Source: JAIQFF01 sp963725615 (GTDB lineage: Bacteria > Acidobacteriota > Terriglobia > Terriglobales > Acidobacteriaceae). Taken from it: 64,000 nt of DNA. The number at the start of each line of letters is the position of its first letter. Positions within the stretch are counted from its first letter, which is position 1. Of the stretch, positions 41,105 through 50,166 are shown one piece after another. Location of the stretch: contig CAVRZO010000003.1 in NCBI GenBank assembly GCA_963725615.1, forward strand, positions 248,001 through 312,000, in the 5' to 3' direction. The position numbers and the translations under genes are program-made. Under the pieces are notes generated by a model. That model saw only the letters and a list, made by a program, of their open reading frames with translations. It ran no database searches and had not been told where the DNA came from.

Positions 41105-41965
41105 TCAGCGGGCCACCGCCAGCTTTTCGGCACTTGCACGCTGCGAATCCAGCCAAATCTCGATCAGCATGGCCGTCGGTCCCACGATGAAAAGCGCGTA
41201 GAACGGCGCGTAGACGATCTGGTACATCCGCATGATCATTTCGACCAGTGCCACCAGGAACACGACCACACACTGCCACTTCTTCGTTCGTACCGTGGTT
41301 TTCGGATCGGTAATCATGAAGAAAATGAAAAGCTGGTACATCGGCCCGGTGATCGGCGCAATTTCTGACTGCCAGGGACTTCCCGTGAGCCAGCTGCGCA
41401 AGAAACCGAAAGCGATGAATGACGCTACATAGGTGAAGGTGATATGAAAGCGCCGCAGGCGCCAGATAATCACCGAGCCCAGCACCCAGATCACCAGCAT
41501 GGGCAATAAGTAGTTGCCCCACTGAATGCTCAAACCGGCGACGGTCTCAGGGGCGAGAAAAAGCATGGCCGAGATGCCGAAATTCGATGGGTTCCAGATA
41601 TGGCGCCCCTTGATGCGCAGCACATACTTGGACATGATGGAAATTGCCGCGCACAGGGCGTAGGGCCAATACGCCGGCGACCGCAGCAGAATTCCCACGC
41701 TGATGCCGCTGATGTACGCGCTCGCCGGATGCACCCACTTGTGAAAAAAAATCCGGCCCAGCGCCAGTTCGGTCGCGATGCTGACCACGATCGCCAGCAG
41801 CGTCCTCTGGTAGCTCTCGAGAATGCCAAACGACAAGTGCCCCACCAGCAGGATGCAGGTAATGAAAATCGGGGCGATGTAGCGATTGTCGAGACTGATG
41901 AATTGCTTCCACCCGGCGGGCGAGGACGGTGGCGAAGTCATGGACGCGGTCGTCGGCGGGCTCAT
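41105..41965 (-). CDS. RnfD/NqrB-like membrane protein
   Basis: 286 residues with about eight to ten membrane segments. Family marks are HIWNPSNFGISAMLF, like the conserved (H)IxNPSNFG/NPAAFG helix, and MITDPKTT, like the MxTDPxTS helix of NqrB/RnfD. The motif SGAT(P), whose Thr carries covalent FMN in RnfD and NqrB, was not found. It overlaps the next upstream gene by ATGA. The protein probably binds a flavin or quinone in the membrane, but the missing attachment Thr makes the redox role uncertain. No other rnf or nqr subunits are nearby except the NapH-like polyferredoxin at 47974. Confidence 0.8.
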   Translation of the reverse strand: MSPPTTASMTSPPSSPAGWKQFISLDNRYIAPIFITCILLVGHLSFGILESYQRTLLAIVVSIATELALGRIFFHKWVHPASAYISGISVGILLRSPAYWPYALCAAISIMSKYVLRIKGRHIWNPSNFGISAMLFLAPETVAGLSIQWGNYLLPMLVIWVLGSVIIWRLRRFHITFTYVASFIAFGFLRSWLTGSPWQSEIAPITGPMYQLFIFFMITDPKTTVRTKKWQCVVVFLVALVEMIMRMYQIVYAPFYALFIVGPTAMLIEIWLDSQRASAEKLAVAR

Positions 41966-43758
41966 GCGGGCTCCTTAATCTTGTAGAGTTGGCCGGCAGC
42001 AGGCTTATCGAGGGTCTGCAGTTTGCCGGAAGGCCAGCGGATTACGGCCTTCTCCAATTGCGGATATTTGCCCAATCCAAAATGCAACCGGCGCTGATTT
42101 TGTGCGGCGAAACCACTGCCGCCTGAAACCTCCTGCACTTGCTGCTGGCCGTTCCAGAACAGCGTGACCCGGGTGCCGATCGCGCTACGGTTGCTCGCGG
42201 TACCTTCCAGTTCGAATTCGATCCACTCATTCTCCGGAATCACCGTGTTCCTGTAAACCAGCAACGGACCCTTTTGGTTCGCTACGACAACGTCGAGCAC
42301 GCCGCGATTCCACAAGTCCGCCAGCGCGACGGCGCGACCGTCGTACGTATCATGGACACCAACCGCCTGGGCCACATCAACAAATTTTCCGGCGCCATCG
42401 TTCAACCACAGCCGCTTGGATTGATATCCCGACAAACTGCGGCCCTCAAACGCCGGCCAGTTCCTGGCATCGCCAATGATCGTGCTATTGCCGCCGGCGA
42501 CTTTGGAAAAGTCATACCAGTAGCTGCGGTTCCGGTCGAGCGAGATGTAACCGTTGGTGAGGTAGAGGTCGAGAGTCCCGTCATTGTTCAAATCGCCGAA
42601 CTGCGCGCCGAAGCTCCAGCCGCCGAGTTCGACTCCGAAATCCCGCGCCAGGTTCTCGTACTTGATGGCGTCACCGCTCGTACCTTGCTTCGGCACCCAC
42701 AGATTGTTGCCCTGGATGAGAATGCCGTCTTCGGAAATATTCGAAACGTAGACCGCATATCGGCCCTGGTTCAGGATGTCGCCAAAGGCGGCGTTCATTC
42801 CACTCTTGGGGGCAAAGCCTACGCCGGTCTGCTGGCCCACTTCATGGAAATGTTTACCATCGTTGAAATAGAGTTCGGAGACCCCGTAGTCATTGGCGAT
42901 GAACAGATCAGGATGCCCGGTGCCGCGCAAGTCCGCTGCCGCCGCGGCCAGCGCCCAGCGCCGGCTGTTGATGCCAACTCTCTCGGCGACTTCTTCAAAC
43001 TTTCCGTGGCCCAGATTATGAAACAGATATTTCCGCCCGCCATTCTTGGCGTATTCAAAGCTCTCAGGCATGATCCGGGTGGTGGCGATATGCCAGAGGT
43101 CGATGTCTTCGGCATAGTAGCCACCGACGAAGAGGTCCAGCAGTCCATCGCCGTCGTAATCAAACCAGATGGCGGTGTTGGCGTTAATCCATCGCGGCAG
43201 TCCGGCTTGCTCGCTCACGCGCGTAAAGCCGTGGCCCTGGTCGTTGTGGTAAAGCTCGGGGCGCCCCCATTTAATGAGGAACAAATCTTCGTAGCCATCG
43301 TTGTCGTAGTCGCCCCACACCGCGCCCGTGGAAACTCCGGTGCCCGGTTGATTGACATCCGCAATCCCAAGCTCGCCGGCCACGTCCTTGAAAGTGCCGT
43401 CGCCCAGATTGTGGTACAGAGCGTTCTTACTGCCGATGGCGCTGTTGACAACATAGATGTCTGACCAGCCGTCGCGATCGAAATCGACGATGGACACCGA
43501 CGCCCCCATCGAAGCCACCTCAGGCATGATGGGATTCAGTTTGGGATCGAGTTCCGGCGCTTGGTGGACAAACTGAATGCCCGCAGCCTGGGAAACTTCC
43601 TGAAGGTAGAAGCCGTGCCGCGCCAGCGTGGTTTTCGCGTCGGCACTCGATTTTTCGGCGGTGCGCCGCGCTGACAACTGCTTGAGCACAAGCGGAGCCA
43701 CTAACAGCCCGACGAAGATAATACCGAGAATGGCCCTTGCGATTCGGTTGCCGGTCAT
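41962..43758 (-). CDS. Exported FG-GAP/UnbV protein (CRTAC1-like)
   Basis: 598 residues. The start at ATG 43758 overlaps the upstream stop as ATGA; the frame to 43857 is an extension without support. One N-terminal anchor (RIARAILGIIFVGLLVAPLVL). Repeats of the FG-GAP/VCBS type: VDFDRDGWSDIYVVN, GDYDNDGYEDLFLIK, FDYDGDGLLDLFVGG, GDLNNDGTLDLYLTN. The C-terminal UnbV block has TRVTLFWNGQQQVQEVSGG ... FGLGKYPQLEKAVIRWPSG. Second of three such proteins in the island, membrane anchored rather than lipoprotein. Confidence 0.87.
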   Translation of the reverse strand: MTGNRIARAILGIIFVGLLVAPLVLKQLSARRTAEKSSADAKTTLARHGFYLQEVSQAAGIQFVHQAPELDPKLNPIMPEVASMGASVSIVDFDRDGWSDIYVVNSAIGSKNALYHNLGDGTFKDVAGELGIADVNQPGTGVSTGAVWGDYDNDGYEDLFLIKWGRPELYHNDQGHGFTRVSEQAGLPRWINANTAIWFDYDGDGLLDLFVGGYYAEDIDLWHIATTRIMPESFEYAKNGGRKYLFHNLGHGKFEEVAERVGINSRRWALAAAAADLRGTGHPDLFIANDYGVSELYFNDGKHFHEVGQQTGVGFAPKSGMNAAFGDILNQGRYAVYVSNISEDGILIQGNNLWVPKQGTSGDAIKYENLARDFGVELGGWSFGAQFGDLNNDGTLDLYLTNGYISLDRNRSYWYDFSKVAGGNSTIIGDARNWPAFEGRSLSGYQSKRLWLNDGAGKFVDVAQAVGVHDTYDGRAVALADLWNRGVLDVVVANQKGPLLVYRNTVIPENEWIEFELEGTASNRSAIGTRVTLFWNGQQQVQEVSGGSGFAAQNQRRLHFGLGKYPQLEKAVIRWPSGKLQTLDKPAAGQLYKIKEPA

Positions 43759-46700
43759 TGGGACAATTCGCTCCGCAATGCATTCTTGAAGACTTGAGGA
43801 GTCACGTAGCGCGTGTGAAAGTTCTGCCAGTCCTCGGGATGCTGACGGTAGACCCACTCATCCTCGAGCGCACCCGGACGCGTCGTGTATTCGTTCTTGG
43901 CGTGATAGGGCAGCGGCAAAACAGTCTTGGAAAAAGTTGAATTGAAGTCTCCGTCCTTGATCCAGCCGTCGCCCTTGATGACGAAGTCGCGCACCCAGCC
44001 GGCTGGCGGTGGTGGCTGCTCGGGAAAACGCAACGACATTTCATCTCCGGAATTAACGATCACATAACGGTCATCAATGGTGGTGAGCAATTCACGAATG
44101 TCGCCGTAGCGAGTGTAATAGCCGATCAGATCGCGCCAGTGCTGTTTAGTTCCTTCAATGCGGTTGTAGTCCGGGACTTCCGGTGCGCCCGCGCCCACCG
44201 GCATTTGCATCACCGAGTAGCCGCGATAATGAAGATCGGCGACCGACGGATCCAAGGTGGTTTCTTTGAGGGGCGCGTCTGGTGCTCCCTTTGCCCAGCG
44301 GATCAGGTCCCAGTAGATTTCCAGATTCGTTCGCAGTCGCACCTTGCGCGGTGTGCCAGGACGAAAGACATTGGTCAGATTGAACAGGATCGTTTTCTTG
44401 CGGCCGGCGGGAAAGCCCAGGTTGTCCTGTGCCGTGACCCAGCCGCCGCGGCCATCGGGCACTTCAACGCTCAGGCCATGAGCGCGCCAGCGGCTGCCCT
44501 GCGTAATGGCGACGTTCACCGACGACTCAGTATCGTGGATCGAACCCTGCGCGATCAGATAGAGCGGACCGCTCTTGGGCGCGTCATCGCCGAGATCAAC
44601 TTCAAGGTAATGATCGCGAGTCACCCCCTGGAACTGGCCGCGGCCAAAACTGCTCACAGCTTTTCCGTCGAGCGTGCTTACGAGGTCCGTAACATCCTGA
44701 CCCGTGTCATCCAACGCATGCGCGATGGCGTGAGGCGTTGCGACCGTGGTGATGCCGAGTTTCGCCGGCGGAATCACGAAGCGCTCATCGACAAAAATTT
44801 CCGTGCCGGCCGGATGGTCCACCGTCATCAGCGCCAGATAATCGTAGTAGTAAACCTCCCACAGCTCTGCTGTGACGCGGATATCGTAGAAGCCATCGTG
44901 AGGAACCAGCTGGTCACGCCCGATCTTGTACCACTCGCCCGTGGCGGCAATTTGCGCAGAGCCCAGGGTGTTGATCCGCAATCCGATCGCCGAACCCCAT
45001 GGCACAGCGTCCTTCACGAACTCCATTTCTTTTCCGTTGTACGCGAACAGGAAAGGACACGAAGCCTTCAGGCGCTGTTCGGTCACGACATCCTGGTCAG
45101 CTTTCACCCCAAACTCGGCGCGCACCGTGCCATTGGGCCAGATGACCCGCACCACTTCCGTCTCAGTCTGCTCTCCCAAGCCGAAGTGAAGTTGCGGACC
45201 GGTGATCGGCTGTTTCTGCACCAGCAGGCCGGAGCGAATTTCGATTTCGCCGCCAACCCCGAAGGGATTGATGCGCTGATCGCCAACCGCCTGCACCGCA
45301 TGCGGCCGCACCACTTGCCAGTGATAATTCTTCGGGCTCTGATTTACGCCCCGCACCGGTTGCCCATCCGCGGACAGGCCAACAAGGTCGAGATGGCCGT
45401 CGTTGCCAAGGTCAGCAGCGTCGAAGAACAATGCGGGGCCTTCAGGATGAGTCAATAGCGTGAAGCGGCCATTGGCGTCGCCCAGCCAGACCAGTGCTTT
45501 CGTCGCGCCGGGAGTAGCCGTGGTCGGAGAGAGAAGCAGGTCGAGTGCACCGTTGTTATCCAGATCCGCGACGTGCAATCGTACGTCGCCCGCAAGGAAG
45601 CTGCTGGCGTTGGGAACGCGAGCGATCTCAGCTGTCTCCCAGCTCTGTCCTTCGTTCTTGTCAGAAATTCGGATGATCGCGCCGTCAGCTTGCACGGCGA
45701 GGAGATCGAGAATCCCGTCATTGTTGGCATCCGCCACAGCCACTGCTTTAACCGATAACAAACCAGGCGGCAGCGGACGCTCCTGGAACTGTCCCTGGCG
45801 AAGATTCATGAACACCTGAAGTTTGCCGGCGCCGTCGATGATCGCGGCGTCGGGATTGCCGTCGCCGTCGAGATCAGCCCAGGCAAAGCCGGTCACGCCT
45901 GAAACTCCGGCGAAAGGATGAATCGGAAGAAATGTGCCGTCTCCGTTGTTTCTTAAGACCGTCGGAGTGCCGTCTTTGGCGCCGAGTACGAGGTCGAGAT
46001 CGCCGTCGGCTTCGATGTCCACCGCCCACGCGCCGCTGTAGCGGGCATTGGCGACCGGCTTGGGCAGCTTCGCTTGCGGCGTTACATCCGTGAACGCGTT
46101 TGGATTGTCCTGTCGCAGCAGGCGCACGCCGCCGGCCCCTGCCAGCACGAGGTCGGTCTTGAAGTCATAGTTAAAATCAATCGGCACCACGCCCTCGGGC
46201 AGGGGCGACACATTAAATGTCCCGCTGGGGAAGGGAATCTTGGCCCCGGTGGACAAGCGCACCTCGCGGCCATTCGCTATGGCTACAGCCGGAGCGCCAG
46301 CACTACCCAATGGAATTGCTCCGATCCAACTCCATTTGCCGGATTTGTCCGCGCCAAGATCGGAGAGTGGTTGAATATTGAAGGTCAGCGATGTGTCAGC
46401 CGGAGCTGGCCGAAATACTGGAGACTCGAGTCGCAGGAAGTGAGTGAAGGGCTCGGCCTCATCGCCTGGAGGCGCTTTGATGGCCGTCAGACTCTGACGA
46501 TACTCGGGCACACGCATCATTACGTTACGCAGGAAGGTAGTCTGCGTCGCGGCGGGATGCAGGTCTGCGCCGGCTGCCGCTGCCTGCACGGCTGCCAGCT
46601 GATGTTGCACCTCGGGCGGCCACGCCGACGAACGAGCGTTGATCTGCGCCACTGCCGATCTCAAAGTTGCTGCATCGCCGCGCTTGGCCGCGACGCGGCT

Positions 46701-47249
46701 CAGTTCGAGCAACGCAGCCAGATTGTCCGGTTGAGCGGTTAGAATCTTTTGCAGCAGCTGCTGAACTTCGGCCGCGCCGTTCTCATCGCCTTGGCGTTCC
46801 GTTTCTTCCGCCAGCCGGTAGATGGCCCGTAGATTTTGCGGATTCAGTTCGGCCGCTTTTCGTAATGCGGCAATCGCTTCTGCGGAATGGCCGCGCTGGC
46901 TTTCCAGAATTCCCAGCAGGTCGTACATGCGATCGTTCTTCGGGGCCAGATCGCGTGCCCGGTCCAGTCTTTGTGCCGCTGTGTCGTAGTTTCTTTGCCG
47001 CAGCGCCAGAATTCCCCAGTTGGCCCATCCCGCGGGTTCGCCTGGGACCAGCTGCGTCACTTCTGAGAGTTTGCTTTCGGCGTGAACATCGTCGCCTACC
47101 TGCAACGCCGCCAGGCCGACGTAAAAGGCCGAAACCACATCGGCGTAGGCCTTGGAATTCTTGTCGGGCAACTTGGGCGACGAATGGCAACCTGAGACCG
47201 CCACAAGGGCGCCCAAGATAAAAGGCATAAGGGAACGTTGAACCCCCAT
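43755..47249 (-). CDS. Large exported TPR-FG-GAP-UnbV protein with uncharacterised C-terminal region
   Basis: 1164 residues from ATG 47249 (the frame to 47327 adds an Arg-rich leader without a signal). Lipoprotein signal LMPFILGALVAVSGC. Residues 30-220: TPRs (PAGWANWGILALRQRNYDTAAQRLDRARDLAPKNDRMYDLLGILE). Residues 330-640: FG-GAP/VCBS repeats (VDIEADGDLDLVLGA, ADLDGDGNPDAAIID). About 640-730: UnbV-like (LHFGLGEQTETEVVRVIWPNG). The last 430 or so residues (from KASCPFLFAYNGKEMEFVKDAVPWGSAIG) match nothing I know. They include GEWYKIGRDQLVPHDGFYDIRVTAELWEVYYYDYLALMTVDHP and FRPGTPRKVRLRTNLEIYWDLIRW. Confidence 0.83.
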   Translation of the reverse strand: MGVQRSLMPFILGALVAVSGCHSSPKLPDKNSKAYADVVSAFYVGLAALQVGDDVHAESKLSEVTQLVPGEPAGWANWGILALRQRNYDTAAQRLDRARDLAPKNDRMYDLLGILESQRGHSAEAIAALRKAAELNPQNLRAIYRLAEETERQGDENGAAEVQQLLQKILTAQPDNLAALLELSRVAAKRGDAATLRSAVAQINARSSAWPPEVQHQLAAVQAAAAGADLHPAATQTTFLRNVMMRVPEYRQSLTAIKAPPGDEAEPFTHFLRLESPVFRPAPADTSLTFNIQPLSDLGADKSGKWSWIGAIPLGSAGAPAVAIANGREVRLSTGAKIPFPSGTFNVSPLPEGVVPIDFNYDFKTDLVLAGAGGVRLLRQDNPNAFTDVTPQAKLPKPVANARYSGAWAVDIEADGDLDLVLGAKDGTPTVLRNNGDGTFLPIHPFAGVSGVTGFAWADLDGDGNPDAAIIDGAGKLQVFMNLRQGQFQERPLPPGLLSVKAVAVADANNDGILDLLAVQADGAIIRISDKNEGQSWETAEIARVPNASSFLAGDVRLHVADLDNNGALDLLLSPTTATPGATKALVWLGDANGRFTLLTHPEGPALFFDAADLGNDGHLDLVGLSADGQPVRGVNQSPKNYHWQVVRPHAVQAVGDQRINPFGVGGEIEIRSGLLVQKQPITGPQLHFGLGEQTETEVVRVIWPNGTVRAEFGVKADQDVVTEQRLKASCPFLFAYNGKEMEFVKDAVPWGSAIGLRINTLGSAQIAATGEWYKIGRDQLVPHDGFYDIRVTAELWEVYYYDYLALMTVDHPAGTEIFVDERFVIPPAKLGITTVATPHAIAHALDDTGQDVTDLVSTLDGKAVSSFGRGQFQGVTRDHYLEVDLGDDAPKSGPLYLIAQGSIHDTESSVNVAITQGSRWRAHGLSVEVPDGRGGWVTAQDNLGFPAGRKKTILFNLTNVFRPGTPRKVRLRTNLEIYWDLIRWAKGAPDAPLKETTLDPSVADLHYRGYSVMQMPVGAGAPEVPDYNRIEGTKQHWRDLIGYYTRYGDIRELLTTIDDRYVIVNSGDEMSLRFPEQPPPPAGWVRDFVIKGDGWIKDGDFNSTFSKTVLPLPYHAKNEYTTRPGALEDEWVYRQHPEDWQNFHTRYVTPQVFKNALRSELSQ

Positions 47250-47346
47250 GGATCGTCGGGTATGCACATCGGGACGCGCTCGCCATCTATGCGACGAATC
47301 AATCCGTGTGGAATTGGCCACCGTCAAGACTCACTCTCCTCGTGAT

Positions 47347-47892
47347 CTAACACGCGACCTGAAGCTTTTTCCTGCGGCTACGGGTGCGTGTCATCCCGCG
47401 AAACCATAAGAACGCGACTGCGAGAAACGGTAAAAGGTACAACAAAAGGTCCCACCGTCCAAAGCCCGGAGGCGTGGCTTCCACTCTCGAAAGAATCTCG
47501 CTGCTGCCTTGAACGCTTTGCAGAACCAGGCGGACACGCCAGAATTCATCCCGGTCAAACTCGGTGAGGGCTTTGTATTCTACCTGCCCTCGGTTGTCCT
47601 CGCGTGTTGCCGGGTAAACCACTTCACGAAGCCTCCCGCTCTCCGGCTGGATCCCGATTGCGACCTTCAGATCATCAGGAATCTTGCTGCCCGGCAGAGG
47701 GTCTACCAGCACGAAGAACGTTCCGGTGCCGACATCCGGATGGGTCCAGAGCGAAATGATGCACGGTCCGACTTTCTGGTTCTCGATGATGGGGAAGGGA
47801 GGGCCGTTGTGGGCCCGGGCTGGTAACAATAGCCAAAGCACAGCCGCAAACATGGCCCACACTCTCGCGCACCATCGGCATCTCGTCTTCAT
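47347..47892 (-). CDS. Small periplasmic protein with C-terminal membrane anchor, unknown function
   Basis: 181 residues from ATG 47892. The frame upstream of it (to 47967) translates a palindromic repeat and is not credible. Signal peptide (CARVWAMFAAVLWLLLPARAH), then a periplasmic beta-rich domain of about 120 residues (HNGPPFPIIENQKVGPCIISLWTHPDVGTGTFFVLVDP; DRDEFWRVRLVLQS), then one membrane helix (LLLYLLPFLAVAFLWF) and a basic cytoplasmic tail. Not recognised. Its position between the polyferredoxin and the large UnbV protein makes it part of the island. Confidence 0.72.
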   Translation of the reverse strand: MKTRCRWCARVWAMFAAVLWLLLPARAHNGPPFPIIENQKVGPCIISLWTHPDVGTGTFFVLVDPLPGSKIPDDLKVAIGIQPESGRLREVVYPATREDNRGQVEYKALTEFDRDEFWRVRLVLQSVQGSSEILSRVEATPPGFGRWDLLLYLLPFLAVAFLWFRGMTRTRSRRKKLQVAC

Positions 47893-47941
47893 ATCGGACA
47901 GAGACAACAAGATCGCCAGAACCAAGATCAGATTCAAAGTC

Positions 47942-47970
47942 GGCGGGCGAGGGCGCCCGCCCCACACGAG
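47942..47970. repeat. Family-A palindrome
   Basis: GGCGGGCGAGGGCGCCCGCC followed by CCACACGAGTC. Same as the right arm of the mutM element. When translated in the neighbouring frame it gives MWGGRPRPPT, a false N-terminal extension. Confidence 0.8.
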
Positions 47971-47973
47971 TCA

Positions 47974-49437
47974 TTATCCGCTCATCAGAGTGGCGCGCAT
48001 CTCCATGGGTTGAAACACCAACCACATCGACGCCATCCAGAGGATAAGACAGACAGCCGCCCAGGGAACGAACGCGCGCAGGGGCTTAGCCGGCGAATCC
48101 TCTGCTGCCAGGCCGTGGGTTACCACGAGCGACCCTGCAAATCCGAGTATCAGGAATCCTATTTCGATGACCTGCACCAGATTGGACGGCAGGCCGGTCA
48201 GAGTCCAGCGAGGTTCTCCGAAGATCGGCCAACCCAGATTCACCAGCGCGCTTTGCGTGACCGGAATCACGGTGTACAGCCCGGTGAGAAAGTGAAAACC
48301 GTAGTGGGCCAGCCACATGCCGAAGCCGATGGGAACCAGACCATAACTGTACCTGACCGCCAGCGGCAGCAGGGCGCGCTGATCGCCTGACCACAGGCGC
48401 GCGCACCACGCTGCCAGTCCCAGCAGAATGATGGGTTCGAGAATCAGAAAGAAGGTGAAAATGAGGCCGAGCACCGGGGCTTCGCGGTTCACGTGCAACA
48501 GTCGTCCCAGCCAGCTCTCTACAGCGTAAACGGGACTGACCATGCCAAAGGCATTCAGCAGGGCTCCGAAAGTAAACACTATGGCCAGCGCCGCCAGATC
48601 CTTTCGCCGCGAAAAATAGCCGATTCCCGATCGCAGCGGGTCGGTCAGCAGTTCGTCGCCTGGCATTCGGCTCAGGATCCCAACGTTGTCATGCGGGCAG
48701 GCATGGATGCAGTCCAGACAGAATGTGCAGTCCATGTTGCCCACCTTGCTGGGTTGGAACAGGGCCAGTTCGCAGCCGCGGATCGTGACCAGCTCAGACA
48801 CTGGCTCGCGCCGCCCGCGGATGCAGTCTTTGGTATGGCAAGTCACGCATACATCTGTCTCCCGCACTTTCACCTCGAAAGGAGAGAGCATGGAGGCCAC
48901 AAAGTTGAACTGTCCGATGGGGCAAACGAATTTGCAGAAGGAAGCGTGCTTGAAAAAACCATCGACCACCAGCACAGTGACGAAGTAGGCGATGATCAGC
49001 CACGCGGTCCACCAGGGCGAGGACCACAAATCGAATAGCTCGTAGGTAAACAGGATCAGCACGAAGAGCGCTACTGAAACCCACTTATTGCGCAGCGCCC
49101 GCGGCCAGTTGAACCGCGGCTTAGAGAAGCGCCGCGCCATCTGGCGCACCAGCATGAAGGGGCAGGCCAGGCAAAAGAAATTTCCCGCACACAGCAGGAG
49201 CAGCACCAGCACTCCGCGAAAGTGAAGCCAGCTGAGAGTGGTCGCCAGATTCTTCGGCGCCAGCGTGGGCCCGAACAATCCATGCAGGATCATCACCACG
49301 CTGACGATAAGCAGCGGCAATTGCAGGAGGGGACGCACGTAACGCCAGCGAAACAGGGGTCCCAGTCCGGGGAGCCGCATCAGATCAAAAGGTTGGGAGT
49401 CGGCTGCGTCCAGGGCCGGGATGGAGGATGGATTCAA
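47974..49437 (-). CDS. NapH/NosR-like membrane polyferredoxin
   Basis: 487 residues. Several N-terminal membrane helices are followed by Cys motifs: NFFCLACPFML, SFCKFVCPIGQF, CVTCHTKDC and a 4Fe-4S pair region CTFCLDCIHACP (CX2CX3..CP). The C-terminus has four more helices. This resembles NapH, NosR and CcoG-type proteins, which pass electrons from quinol or flavin through iron-sulfur clusters to periplasmic partners. TTG start at 49437, eight bases after the stop of the upstream lipoprotein gene. With the RnfD-like protein it could form a membrane electron-input unit. The substrate is unknown. Confidence 0.87.
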   Translation of the reverse strand: MNPSSIPALDAADSQPFDLMRLPGLGPLFRWRYVRPLLQLPLLIVSVVMILHGLFGPTLAPKNLATTLSWLHFRGVLVLLLLCAGNFFCLACPFMLVRQMARRFSKPRFNWPRALRNKWVSVALFVLILFTYELFDLWSSPWWTAWLIIAYFVTVLVVDGFFKHASFCKFVCPIGQFNFVASMLSPFEVKVRETDVCVTCHTKDCIRGRREPVSELVTIRGCELALFQPSKVGNMDCTFCLDCIHACPHDNVGILSRMPGDELLTDPLRSGIGYFSRRKDLAALAIVFTFGALLNAFGMVSPVYAVESWLGRLLHVNREAPVLGLIFTFFLILEPIILLGLAAWCARLWSGDQRALLPLAVRYSYGLVPIGFGMWLAHYGFHFLTGLYTVIPVTQSALVNLGWPIFGEPRWTLTGLPSNLVQVIEIGFLILGFAGSLVVTHGLAAEDSPAKPLRAFVPWAAVCLILWMASMWLVFQPMEMRATLMSG

Positions 49438-49445
49438 CAGCTAAC

Positions 49446-49850
49446 CTAGTTGGGCCGAACGCCGCTTACGTGGAACTGCCGCTCCAGCTTTTGCCCGCCG
49501 GCCAGCCGGAGGTGCAGAAGTATCACCCAATCTCCTGCCATCGCGAAATTGAGATGAGCCTGGTATTGGCCCGGCCCGGTTTCCAATGCGTCCTCAAACA
49601 CGGGGGCCATGCCCGCGTGCGACATGTCCGCTTCCAGGGTGATGCTCGCTCCGGAAACAGGCCTTGCTGCGGTGTCGGCCAGCTTGATGGTGACCGTTGC
49701 CGGACCGACCGTGGGCGGTTCAGGCGAAATCGCGTGCTCAACCGTAACTGAATGAGACGCATCGCTAGGCCTGGAGCACCCGATCACGAACCAAGCGGCT
49801 ACGCCGGGCAGCAGCAGAACCCATAGACGGACGTAGGCCAATCTCCGCAC
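49446..49850 (-). CDS. YtkA/FixH-like lipoprotein
   Basis: About 134 residues from GTG 49850; a TTG at 49871 is an alternative, and neither has a clear SD. Lipoprotein signal (LLLPGVAAWFVIGC). The mature domain carries VTIKLADTAARPVSGASITLEADMSHAGMAPVFEDALETGPGQYQAHLNFAMAGDWVILLHLRLAGGQ, the immunoglobulin-like pattern of YtkA/FixH with Met and His residues (DMSHAGM) that often bind copper. First gene of the second redox island and separated from the + strand TonB-like gene by a divergent promoter region. Confidence 0.78.
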   Translation of the reverse strand: MRRLAYVRLWVLLLPGVAAWFVIGCSRPSDASHSVTVEHAISPEPPTVGPATVTIKLADTAARPVSGASITLEADMSHAGMAPVFEDALETGPGQYQAHLNFAMAGDWVILLHLRLAGGQKLERQFHVSGVRPN

Positions 49851-49871
49851 GCTAGCACCGCAACCAATCAA

Positions 49872-50166
49872 GCAGAATCACAGGCAGAAGCTGAGGCGTC
49901 AATAATTGATTCATACTAGTCCCGTGCCGGCCGAGGCAGTTGGAGATAGCTGCAATTGAATGACTTGCCGGAGTTGATGAACGCACATTCATCTTTGGCC
50001 CCCGGGGAGCAGCGAACTTGTGGCCTGGTCGTGCTCGTTATTTTTTTGCCTGGGCTCGTACCGGGACTTTCTCTCTCGAAACAATTACATCCGTAACTTG
50101 TAGGAATGTGACTAATTTCCTAATCTCGCAGCATCGCGTTTCACGTTCAGCCGCAGGATTTGAGTC
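49872..50166. other. Divergent promoter region
   Basis: About 295 bases between the minus-strand YtkA-like gene and the plus-strand TonB-like gene. It is relatively AT-rich (AATAATTGATTCATACTAG near 49899-49918). Both promoters must lie here; no matched -35/-10 pair or regulator dyad was identified with confidence. Confidence 0.4.

Noticed and set aside
39108..41522. An 804-codon open frame for the last UnbV gene
   Set aside because: The first 191 codons overlap the RnfD-like gene and the inverted repeat. They have no exported-protein signal, while ATG 40949 gives a perfect lipoprotein signal.
42139..43464. A 441-codon + strand frame opposite the UnbV gene
   Set aside because: It mirrors the FG-GAP repeats on the other strand and has no credible start or motif.
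47893..47967. N-terminal extension MWGGRPRPPT on the small anchored protein
   Set aside because: It is a translation of the palindromic repeat at 47942, and the ATG at 47892 begins the signal peptide.
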